This document shows, one piece after another, positions 36,401 to 48,400 of a DNA stretch of 64,000 bases. The position numbers and the translations under genes were made by a program. Below the pieces are notes generated by a model, which ran no database searches, was not told where the DNA came from, and saw only the letters and a program-made list of their open reading frames with translations. The stretch's first letter is position 1. Each line of letters starts with the position of its first letter. Source of the DNA: Lytechinus variegatus (Eukaryota; Echinodermata; Echinoidea; Temnopleuroida; Toxopneustidae); assembly GCF_018143015.1 (NCBI RefSeq), contig NC_054758.1, positions 8,478,501-8,542,500 of the forward strand, in the 5' to 3' direction.

Positions 36401-39400
36401 TATGAGATTGGATGAATCACAAAGAGGCTGCGGCCCCTCGAATCCATTTGTATCGGAGATAGGATTACACGGTTGTTAAAGTTCACAGTATGACCGTAGC
36501 CATGTTTATTATTGTTAATTGACCCAATAACTAAGAAGTTTCAGGAAGTTAGAATGGACATTTTGAACACACTTAATGAGGTGAAAGAAGCATAATACCT
36601 GAATGGACTCAATAGCAGTAAAGCAAATAATGGCCATTTTCATTGGTCTTTCTTTTGCCGTTTTGTGACTTTGGATTCCGGAACCATTTGATTTAAGGGA
36701 CTACAGCCTTGATCTCAAACCACTCTCTTTTAATTATTGCTTAGTAAAGATTATTCAAGCTAGCCCGTGTCAGAATCGTTTTATTTTAACTGAGTTAAAT
36801 TTGTGTAGTGCGCTTGTGAAGTTTGATAACTTTCTTTTGGATCCCAGTTTACTTGTCTACTTTGGTCCTATGATCTTTACCGTTAGAAGGCTCTGAATCA
36901 GTTCGTGATTGGATTATATTTCACAGATATGCACAGCTGATAACAAATCACTTAAATCGTAAAAAGCGATGTGCAGTCCTTGCTTACCTTTGGTAATCTT
37001 AGTTCCATCTGTTTTATATGGGAAAATGTCTGCATATTTTGTTATATAGGCAAATTTGTCATTGATTGTTAACCATGAAAATTCCATTTCCCACGTTTCC
37101 CCGTAATATTACAGATATACTTGGCACATAACGTGTTTAGATCGTTTATCTATCAATGTTATTGGCTTCCTTACGTGCTTCTCAAATTTGCTGCTCCAAA
37201 TATGAAGCATGTTAACTGAAAGGCACATGCTGAAACAGGGTATCAGCAAACAAAACTAAGACCGGGGAAATCGATCTGTCTTTAAGTGATCAGATACGTC
37301 TTGGTCGTCATGGTAATTGTTATTGTCACAACACATGTATATTCTTATTAAGATATACATAACCAGATGACGGTGACTATCATTGGATCAAAGAAATGCT
37401 CGCGTATCCCGTCAATCTCTTCATAAGTCCATTTTGAAACACTTCTGTTTTTTCAATCGCGATCATCACGAAGAGCTATATCGATAGTCCAAACATATAT
37501 ATCATAAACTTCATAGATATATTATTAATTTCATTCAGTTTCATTGATGTTGAGCAATGAATTTTTCTGCAACATTAATGAAGTATGACTTTGTGAATTT
37601 ATATCGGTTATAAATGGGTAATATCTACTGTTGTGTTACTGAATTTATCCACTGTTTATGAACGCATACATTCGTAATTCCGAAGCTTCGTAATTCCGAA
37701 GGTTCGGTTATTCCGAAGGTTCGTATTTCCGAAGGTTCGTATTTCCGAAGGTTCGTAATTCCGAAGGTTCGTCAATCCGAAAACGAAATAAGGTTCGTAA
37801 TTCCGAAGGTTCGTCAATCCGAAAACGAAATAAGGTTCGTAATTCCGAAGGTTCGTCAATCCGAAAACGAAATAAGGTTCGTAATTCCGAAGGTTCGTCA
37901 ATGCGAAAACGAAATAAGGTTCGTAATTCCGAAGGTTCGTTAATCCGAAAACAAAATAAGGTTCGTAATTCCGAAGGTTCGTTAATCCGAAAACGAAATA
38001 AGGTTCGTTAATCCGAAAATTAAATAAGGTTCGTATTTCCGAAAATGAAAAATTATTCATTTTGGTAACAAAAACGGTGTTGTCATTACAAGATTACACG
38101 ATATTATGCAATGACGATCGATGATGCATGCATGTGTTGTGGCCAAAAGCACGTATTTCATTAGAATAGGCGCCCTGATCAAGCATAGGCTAATTTCGAT
38201 TTTATCTGAGCAATTGCTGCCTAAGCAAATGGTTTAAAGATGCAGGGGATCAAGTGTGTTGGTCGCGTGCGAGTAACCCCTAGATAATAGGATTTGTATT
38301 GGAGATGATGTCATTTTTAATAACAGCTTCTGCTGGTAATAAAAATAATACTATAATAATGATCCTTGTGAGATGTTGAAAGCGCGAATCGCAAGCTCAA
38401 ACTTGTAGACATTTCATGTAACAAGATGTGAACTTAAACATTCTGAGCAGTTTTTTTAATCGTGAGAAAGATGTGTATCTTTCTAAATAATTAACTCGAG
38501 GGCGAGCTGTAATTTGTTTATATACTGACCTGGGGCCCGTTGCATAAAACCTTTTACCTGAGAAAACTCATGTTGTTTTTACCGGAGTTTTTGCCCTGTG
38601 CTAAAGTCAATGGCGGAAATCAGACTAACCTTAGTTTTCAGTTTTTACCAGAGTTTTCTCAGGTAAAAAGTTTTATGCAACAGGCTTCTAAGTAATCTTT
38701 AAGGACTGCATTTAGTGACTCATGAATAGAATATATGTCTCACGAACTAAATAATGAGAGCGCGAACCGCAAGCTTAAAATTTGTGATATTCCACCTGAA
38801 AACTGGACATTTTTTTTGTAACCAGGAATAGAATGAGTTCCTCAATAAATAATACTTGATGCGAGGAAGAAACGTGAGCCAAAATTTTCCGATTTTCCAA
38901 CCTGAAAACTGGACATTCTAAGCATTCTTGTAAAAAAAAATGATAGCTGGGAGAACAGTTTTCAGAACTGAAGTGGCTTCCCTGGGTAAATAATATCTAT
39001 ATCATTATTATTCTAGGCCTACATGAAATTTCCAAAAGTTTGAGCAGGTGATTCGCTCGCAACATCTCACAAGGATGCCCTTTTAACAGTAATTGACCAA
39101 AAAGGCGAATTTTACATCTTCAGATTTGATTTCTTTCCCCCAGCCGCTTGCTCGCTACGCTCGCAGAAATGAAACGTAAATATATAATTTATCAATCAGT
39201 GATCACTTAAATTTTTTTGCTCAATTCAATTACTACAAAACACACAACCTCTTTACACAGATGATAATCTCAAGGTGAAAATATACGTTTGCACCAAATT
39301 GCCCCTATTGGCCCCTTTTTGGCTTTGCCCCCCCCCCCCCCAGGAAAATATATTCCGCCGCCACTGGTTGAAACACGCATCGTCTTCATGGCTAACTGCA

Positions 39401-42400
39401 AAAAGTTCTTTGAATGTCCCCTTTATATCAGGTCAGAGCTTATATATTTCAATTTCTGTTTGCGATCTTGCTCGCAGTTATTATCTAAATTTAGTTACAT
39501 AGGCATCTCGTTTTGAAGATCACAAACATATTGCCCATCATATTAAAAAAATATATAGCTCGCGCTCGCATTATTTAAAAAGGGTTTATCATGCTATTAC
39601 ATATTTACTTTATTTGATAAGTATATAGCTATATATTAGATAGCCAAGACAGATAGCCAAGCGCGATTGGTCAATTGCGCGTCACGTGATATGATCAAAA
39701 TCTGTGTATTTTCCCAGCCGGTCCACCTTCGATGAATATATTGACCAACTGGTCCGTGAATATATTTTTCTACGTGTATGGCGCCCTCTTGTGGGTTAGA
39801 TGTTACCAACTAAACGGAAATAAAATATGTGGGACTAAAGTATCTGAACTGGACTCTAACTTAGGGCTAGGCCTAAAACAAACTTGATTTGATTAGAAAA
39901 GGGCCATTCACTGCATTAGAGTAGTAGTAGACTAAAGTTACATCTAGATCTATACCAGTTCCATCAATCACTCTGACTATCGTAAACAACAGGCTGCACG
40001 CATCGTTAGGCCATTTTTATCTACATCATTAAAGGCTATCTAATATAACAGATATTGACTGATGGGATGTGTAAAAAAACATTCTTTGGACCGCCTAAAG
40101 GATTAATATTTTCCCTCGTGATCATATTTTCCCTCAGCGCTGCACGCTTCGGGAAAATATAACCCCTCGAGAAAATATAAATCCGGCGGTCCAAAGAATG
40201 TTTATATTACACACTCCATTAGTCAATATCTGTATATTATTGACTGTTAGGACTACCCTTTCAAAGAAACAAACAAATATCAACTTTAAGCTGCCGATCG
40301 AGGAAAATGTGGCTGAAAAAAATATTGCCCCCCCCCCCTACTTGACGAAAGTTGGATCCGCCGGGAGGGAGGCAGGGGGGACTTGCACCCCAAAAATGAA
40401 ATAAAAAAACAGGGAAATGAATATTTTCCAAAATGGGAAAGTTCCTTTTTCAAAAATAAATATGCCGTTTTTCGTGTTTTTTTCGAAATAAAATATTCTT
40501 TTTACAGTATACAAGTTAAGTTTTCAGGCTGGAATATTGCAAATTTTCAGCTTGCGCTTCGCACTCTCATTCGATTGGTGAAATATGCATCCTAAAGAGG
40601 TCACGAAATGCTTTCTTTAACAGGTTCCTTTTCTGGTCAGTATGTTTAAGCTGTGTTTTGCGCTCGTGTTAATTTTTTAGTTAGATGCACATCTTTTTAA
40701 TGACAGCAGAAATCTGCTCGGATTTTTAAAAACTTATTTTCATTTTTTATTGAAATACCCTCAAGTTTTAGCTTGTGATTCACGCTCGCAACACCTCGCA
40801 ATTATGCCATTTTAAGAATAATTGACCCCCCCAAAAAAGTTTTACAACTTCACCTTTGAATTTGTTTTACCAAGCCGCTCGGTCATTACACTCTCCCGAA
40901 AAATAAAGCCTAAACATACGTTTTGCCATAATAAGAAATCTCTTCAAAAAAGGTTTTTCTCTAATTAATCACTATCAAACACACAATGACTTCAAGCAGA
41001 TGATAATCTTAAGAGGAAATATCACCAAAGTGTCCATTTTGACGTATGAGTTTCATTTTTTGGCTTTACCCCCCAAACGAAAATTCGTTCGGCCGCCCTT
41101 GCCTTCCCATCCTCAAAACAATTGAACGGCAACAGTGTCCCCCGCCCCCTCCCCCTTGCCTCTGCCTCTGCTTTCACGGTTTTCATTTTTCGGATTAACG
41201 AACCTTATTTTGTTTTCGGATTAACGAACCTTTTTTCGTTTTCGGATAAACGAACCTTCGGAAAAACGAACCTTATTTCGTTTTCGGATTAACGAACCTT
41301 CGGAACAACGAACCTTATTTCGTTTTCGGATTAACGAACCTTCGGAACAACGAACCTTATTTCGTTTTCGGATTAACGAACCTTCGGAACAACGAACCTT
41401 ATTTCGTTTTCGGATTAACGAACCTTATTTCGTTTTCGGATTAACGAACCTTATTTCGTTTTCGGATTATCGAACCTTCGGAACAACGAACCTTATTTCC
41501 TTTTCGGATTATCGAACCTTCGGAATAACGAACCGTCGGAATAACGCCACAAATGTTCGGATTAACGAACCCTTTTTCGTTTTCGGATTAACGAACATCG
41601 AGGTATAGGCAATTTACGTGTTTCGGAATTACGAACCTTCGGAATTACGAAGTGTAACTGTTTATGAATATGCTATTACTATGACATTTTGTACGATTAT
41701 TTGTGTGATGGATAATTATCGTTGTGAAAAGTGTTTTGCTGATATTGATATTGTAATATTTTGCAATGTACCATCACTTCGATTTTGAACTGAATGATTT
41801 AACAAATGTTTTTACAAAACAAAACAAAATCATAGGGTCAGGCGGGTTACATTAATAAACATTTGTTTGTTTATTGCTGTTTTTATTCTTTACCTAAGCA
41901 TACCTAAGCAATAGGGAGCTTAAGCACAACGACTTATGAACGATCAAATAACAGAGACAAATGTTGTCAAATTCCCGTCATAACAAAGAAGAACCACGAA
42001 GTAATCGTCGAAAATTTGTGAATCAAACGGCAGTTTTTGTCATTTGACAGGCATTTTTGATACATTTACTGTGCTCTTAAATCCTCTGTAGAGAATAATA
42101 CCTATTATTTGTATTCAACTAACGATTTTGATGTTATATCTGTTCATCTTCAAAGTCGTTCTTGAACACTTTTGCACTGAAAAGACCGGGTACGAATGGA
42201 TATAACTACTGGATAGGCCTGAGTGACATAGATGATGACAGGGTATACACGTGGGTAAACAACACGCCATCCGGGTAAGTGCTTAAAAAAATAATAATCC
42301 GTCACCATTACATATTCCAAAGGGAGGGGTGCAAAAACCGTATAGACCTATCGCAAATATGTTATTATTTTTTCCCTAAAAACTCACTTTGATAAATATT

Positions 42401-45400
42401 TCCGCGTATACTGGAACTTTCGGATTGCTCTTATCAAGTGAAGGCTGTTAGAAATGTTCAATGTATTAAAGAGTGCACCTATTTTATGTACTCACTGCGC
42501 TATTGTTTTCGGGAATGGAAAAATTCAATAAAGCGCGGAAATGGCTGAACTTAAAAGTATATTAGTTTGAATCCTCCAATATTTGAATTTATGAGACTGT
42601 AGTGAACAACTAGTCTATAGTTTTCCCAAAATAGAAAGTCTCAGTTATAGTAAAATAACAGGACTTAGAAGAGATAAAGAGAAAACAATAATGTTTATTT
42701 TTCATGTTTTATTTAGCACAATCGATAAAAACAGTGGAGGGTAGTCCAGTTCAGTAAAAAAAAGTTTTAACAAGAGTTATATACATGATATAACGATATT
42801 TCCTTACGTCTTGGTATATAAATTGTTTTTGGTTTTAGTCTCTTAAAATATCTCTATTACTTCCTTCTGGTATGAGGTTTGTATTTTCTGTCAAATATTT
42901 GAAATGTTTATTTCTCATTGTGCGATTTCCTTTTATTGAGCTTTCGGAGATTGGTTAAAATCTGTCCAAGGGTGTTCTCAGTGGCAGTAGTGGAGGATAT
43001 AATAGGCACTCCTAGCCCGTCCTTGGGGTTTCGTACCCCCTACGGGTTACACTTCGTAATTCCGAAGGTTCATTATTCCGAAGGTTCGTAATTTCGAAAC
43101 ATGTAAATTGCCTTTACCTCGATGCCTCCGAAAACGAAAAAGGGTTCGTTAATCCGAACATCTGTGGCGTCATTCCGAAAACGAAATAAGGTTCGTTGTT
43201 CCGAAGGTTCGATAATCCGAAAACTATATAAGGTTCGTTGTTCCGAAGGTTCGTTAGTCCGAAAACGAAATAAGGTTCGTTAATCCGAAAATTAAATAAG
43301 GTTCGTATTTTTGAAAGTTAGATTAATTCACTTTGGTAACAAGAACGGTGTTGTCCTTGCAAGATAACAGGATATTATGCACTGATAAAATAACGAACGA
43401 TGATACATGTGTGCGTTGTGGCCAAAGCATGTATTGATTTAAGAATGGGCACCCGGATCAAGCATACGGTTAATTTCAATTTTATCTGTGCAATTGCTGC
43501 CCAAGCAAAAGGTTTAAAGATGCAGGAGATTAAGTGTGTTTTACGGGAGCGAGTAACCTCAAGATAATAGGATTTGTATTGAAGGGAATGTCAATTTTAA
43601 TAAGAGCTTCTGCTGGTAATAAAATAATACTTGTTATGATCATAATAATTCCCAGAGCTTCTTCTGAAAATTCATCTAAAATGTATACTTTAAGAATAGT
43701 AGTTTATTTTGAAAAAGGGAATTTTCCATTTTGTAAAAATAACATTTCCCTGTTGATTATTTTGGGGTATAAGTTCTCCCTGCCCCCCCCCCCCGCAGAT
43801 CCAACTTTCGCCAATAGGGGCAAAATTTTTCACCCACAATTAATTAATTAATAATTAATAATATCATAAGACTTTTTTTAATAATTCAAGCACGAAGCGC
43901 GAGCTAATTTTTTTTATGATGGGCAATATGTTATCTTCAATACAAGATGGCTATGTACATGTATAAACTAGATAAAAGCTGCGAGCAAGAAGCACGAGCA
44001 GAAATTTTAATTATAAGCTCTGACCTGGGGTGCATTTCATGAAGGGACTTGTCGGACGTTTTATCCGACAAGTCTTGTTTTATCCGACAGTTACTATAGT
44101 AACATTGCTTCTAAACCAATGAGAATCCAGGAAAGTTGTCAGATCTGACAACTTGTCGGACGAAAATATTGATGAAACACCCCCCTGATCTAAAAGGGAT
44201 ATAATAAGGGATTTTTGAAGTAAGCCTTGAAGACGATACATGTTTCAATCAAGGGCGGCGGAACGTGTTTTCCTTGCATGGGGGGGGGGGAGAAGCCAAC
44301 AAATGTGCACTTATATGCAAAAACGGGCATTTTGTGCAGACCATGAGATTATCATTTGTGTAAAGTTGTGTGTTTTGTAGTAATTTAGTTGAGCAAAGTT
44401 TTTTTAATTGATTTTTGATTGACAAGATATATATATATTTAGGTTTTATTTTCGCGAGCAAGAGGTTTGGAAAAAATCTGAAGTTATAGAACTCGCTTTT
44501 TTGGTCAATAATGGACCTAATTACTCTTCAAAGGGCATCATTGTGATATATCGCGAGCGAGTCACGAGCTCAAACTTTGGAAATTTCATGTAGGCCTAAT
44601 AAGACATGATAGTAACAATAATAATGACAATAATAATAGTAATGATGGTATTATTTACCAAGGGAAGCCACTTCAGTTCTGGAACTGTTATCATTACCAC
44701 GGCTATTGCTGGGATGCCTAGGCGCCCAAATGAAGGCATGTAATTAATTTCTTCATACCGGGTACCCATTCACATAGGCGGCGGAAGCGGGGGGACGGGG
44801 GGACGTGTCCCCCCCTAAATTTTAGTTGGGGGGGACGGTCCCCCCTAAATTTTGTTTTGATGACCTTTTTTTTTTTTTTTTGCTTGTCCAATTTTTTCCT
44901 GCGTCCCCCCCCCTAAATTCACGTGGCCCGCCCTTAAACGTGTGTTGTCCCCCCCCCCTGAAATTTAGGGTGATGACCTTTTTTTTTTTTTTTTTTTTTT
45001 GCTTGTTAAAGAATTTGTGGTTAACAAATCACTTAAATCGTAAAAAGCGATGTGCAGTCCTTGCTTACCTTTGGTAATCTTGAGTCATCTTTGCACTCCT
45101 CAACAAGACCTACGAGGTAAGATCGCTTCGACCTCTTGACAAGAGAGTTGACAAGGTCGCGCTGAACTCGGAAATGATCCCTATCAATCAGTAGTCCACT
45201 TTTCCGCCACTTCGTCTCCAGTCTTCGTCGAATGCGCTTCTGTAAAGTGATGTCAGAGCTGTACCATGGACAGTCCACATGGCTCTTTACCTTTCTAGTC
45301 CTTGGTGGAGCGTGAATGTTGAGAAGCTTCTCAAGCTCACTGTTGTAGCGAAGAACAGCGGTATCAACGTTTTCTGTAGAAGGATAATGCTGCTATCAGC

Positions 45401-48400
45401 CACACTCTGGGCAAAAGTTGCCCTATCTATGTCTCGGATGTTGCGGGAGATAAATGTTGATCGAGTCCGACTGGGCTTGCTGAAACCAATCCTCCAAACA
45501 ACTGCAGAGTGATCTGAGATGCCCGGAACAACATTCGGTTTAGAACATAGAGATCGGTCATTTGAATCCCGCACTATTACAACATCAAGTAGGTGGCCTT
45601 TATCGTGGGTAGGAGAACTGACAAGCTGAGACATGGTGTGACTACTGAGAAGTGTGTTAAACTTCTGCGTGTGAGATGAAGAGGCATTGTGGAGATGTAT
45701 TTTCAAATCGCCGGTGATAATCAATGGAGGAGGTCTGTACATGCTGCCGTCGAGAGAATTTGAAAATTCTTCCAAAAATCTGGAAAAGCTCTGACCGCTC
45801 GGTGGCCTGTAGATTACCGCGACGTCGATGCAACCGGAGTCACTGGAGATGGTGCCACACATACATTCAAAACTGTCGTACTTACACGTAGGTTTAATGG
45901 TAACTTGTAGATTATCCTTGTAGAGGAAGGCCACCGCGCCCGGAGGCTCTAGGACAATGTTCGAATCTATAAGAACTTGGGCGAAGATCAGCTATTACTG
46001 CTTCATCATCGGGTGAGAGCCATGTCTCACATACACAGACAAAATCTAGGTTATGATCTAACACAAAATCCTGGAAAGTTGTAGACTTATTGCGTAGTGA
46101 GCGAGAATTGAGAGCACCAAACTTTAAATGCTCCTTATAACGGTCACTTCCACCCCTACTCCCACGATGTGTCCTCCGCCTTCGACATGATCTACCGATT
46201 CCGAGAGACACCAAGCGATCCCAAACACCAGTGTTCTCATCACGCCATTTTAAAAAGAAACGTCTGTCAATGACATGAACATTCATGGCATGAAGAGTAT
46301 GATTACTATAATTGTGAAATTGTAAAGAAGAATCACTGGAATCATTACTATTGAGGTGGGTCGATACTTGTAAAGAGGGTCCGGGATTGCGGTTGACGTC
46401 TCCCGAGATCAGCAGAAGAATACGAAAACTTGAAAGGGCATTAGCATATCGCAGAACTGGCCTACCTATATATTTACACTTTCGTTCAAACTTGGTGTCA
46501 GATCTTGGGACTGAAATTCCCAGTCTGGTAATAGATTTGGTTCTGTTTGAAACGAAAGTAGTTACCACTTGCAATAATCACACAATTATTCAATATCTAT
46601 ATGTAACATAAATTTAATTCAGAGCGACCAGCTCTATAAATGTACATATAGTTAAAGAAATTGAACAATCAGAATTAAATCATGAATCACATGCATATCA
46701 ACATAGTCATAACATCAAACTGTATTTAGCAGTTAGCATCAGCATGAATTAACCTATACTGGATATGTTGCAATATGTATCTAATGAGAGTGATATATTT
46801 ATATTAAATCAAGGCCTAATAATTTGGCATCCAAACGTGACAATATTTTTGGTTATTAATTCCACCAATTAAGTTTCATCAGAAGAGGGTTCATACTTGG
46901 ATGAATACCTACACTGGACCGTAGTATATCTAATCTGGTTATAATTTATATAGTTCAGAATAAGGACCCCTTCGACATCGTCAATGACTATCGTTGGTCC
47001 GATGAACATAGTCGTCTAAGAGCGAGCTGCGGTGGCTTCGACGACGCGAAGTAAAGCGAGCGAACTCTCGACGAAAAGCCAGTCCAGATTCGCGGACGAA
47101 ATGATGAGGGCTGAGAGCCACAGTACGAAGAAGATTGCTACGATGAATCACAAGTCACGAACTCTGAGTTCGAGGATGAAGTACGAGCCCAGCTCGTCCC
47201 TAAAGAGAGTAAATAAATAACCATCTCCTAATAGACAAGGTCCAGTAATAACACTATAAATGTTCACAAGTCAGTTACGATATACTAGCTTGAATTCACT
47301 GAACTACTTACGGAAAATAATGTAAAAACAAACTACGGTATCTTTTATCCCTAAATAGCAAAAGGAAATCTCTCTTCTCCTAGAAGTATACTTCTCAGTT
47401 CAATGAATATTTACATCAACTATATCATATACAACATCAATAAACTGATCCTGGCTATTACTCTTGTTCAGTTCACAAGCCATATATCACATAACTATCA
47501 GTTTAAAATATATGGGAATCGTCATTGTCATTGAGCGTATAAACCAACAATTCTTCCATAATAAAATGTCTACTTTAATAACATTTAATTACTACATCTT
47601 TATATCATTACTTCATGTTTAGTTGGTTTCTCGTTGGTTTGATTTCACAAAGTTTTCATTTATGAAATATGATTTACTATACAATACAACAAAGCATTTA
47701 ATATTCTTTGCACTTTAGTGTTCAATACTCTAACATTAATCATAAGCAAAATAATTACTGAATTTCTGTTTTCTTTGAAAACACTAAGTTTTGCTTTTAA
47801 TTACAATAATTAATTATACCAATAAAATAGTGAACTTACAGTTCTTTGGAACAGTCGTGCCTGGTGAGATGAGGGCAGATGTGGTGGCTTTACCTGGCCT
47901 GTGCTGCCTGGATCCAGCCTGCCAACGATGGGATTAAGACTCCGCTGTGCCTGCACTACACAGCCTGCAACATACACCCAAAGTAATGGCCTACGAGAAC
48001 CACACCCTCACACTCCGAGTTAAGACCAAATGTGGAAGGGTCTTCCTCTCCCGAGAATCAAACGATTTCTGATTTGCTTTTACTCAAACACCACTCCATC
48101 TTGACTCTCACAAAGACAAAGTCATTAACATTCTCAATATTCCTCTGCTTTACTCTTCCACGCTGAACATATCCAATTAAAACTACTTAACTATCCAAGC
48201 TTTAATTTCACCTATTCAAAACTCCCATCTCAAACATTCTCAACAGTCTTTTCCTCTCATACATAAAAACAAACATCTATAGAATTTTAGAGCCCCATTG
48301 AACTTAACTAAATATATCAAGTTAAATGACCCAATGCTCATGACCTAAGCTTGTCAAGAAGTCAAAGTAAAATTCTAATCCTTACACCCCAGCGGGTTTG

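Larger units (their letters stand above)
37663..41658. mobile_element. TU-like foldback transposon A with minisatellite arms
   Basis: Flanked by the perfect 10-bp duplication TGTTTATGAA (37653-37662 and 41659-41668). The left end is CGCATACATTCGTAATTCCG, the right end, inverted, GTTACACTTCGTAATTCCG. Each arm is a tandem array of a 42-bp unit (37671-38047, and inverted 41189-41652). Inside the left array is a ~300-base non-repeated inner domain (38048-38340). The 3.1-kb middle carries MITEs, foldbacks and GCGCGAAGCGCG repeats; no transposase frame. Long arms with an outer tandem domain and an inner unique domain are the design of sea urchin TU and Drosophila FB elements; a 9-11-bp duplication fits Mutator-type enzymes. 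Confidence 0.85.

Noticed and set aside
37656-38060. Minus-strand frame with a 14-residue repeat (NYEPYFVFGLTNLR)
   Set aside because: It is the translation of a 42-bp minisatellite whose period is divisible by three; it forms a transposon arm.
43534-43851. Open frame in element B
   Set aside because: It overlaps the inner domain and a C-run module; no protein motif.
47032-47220. Ser/Arg-rich open frame
   Set aside because: Low complexity in an unidentified 2.5-kb stretch; no domain or splice context.
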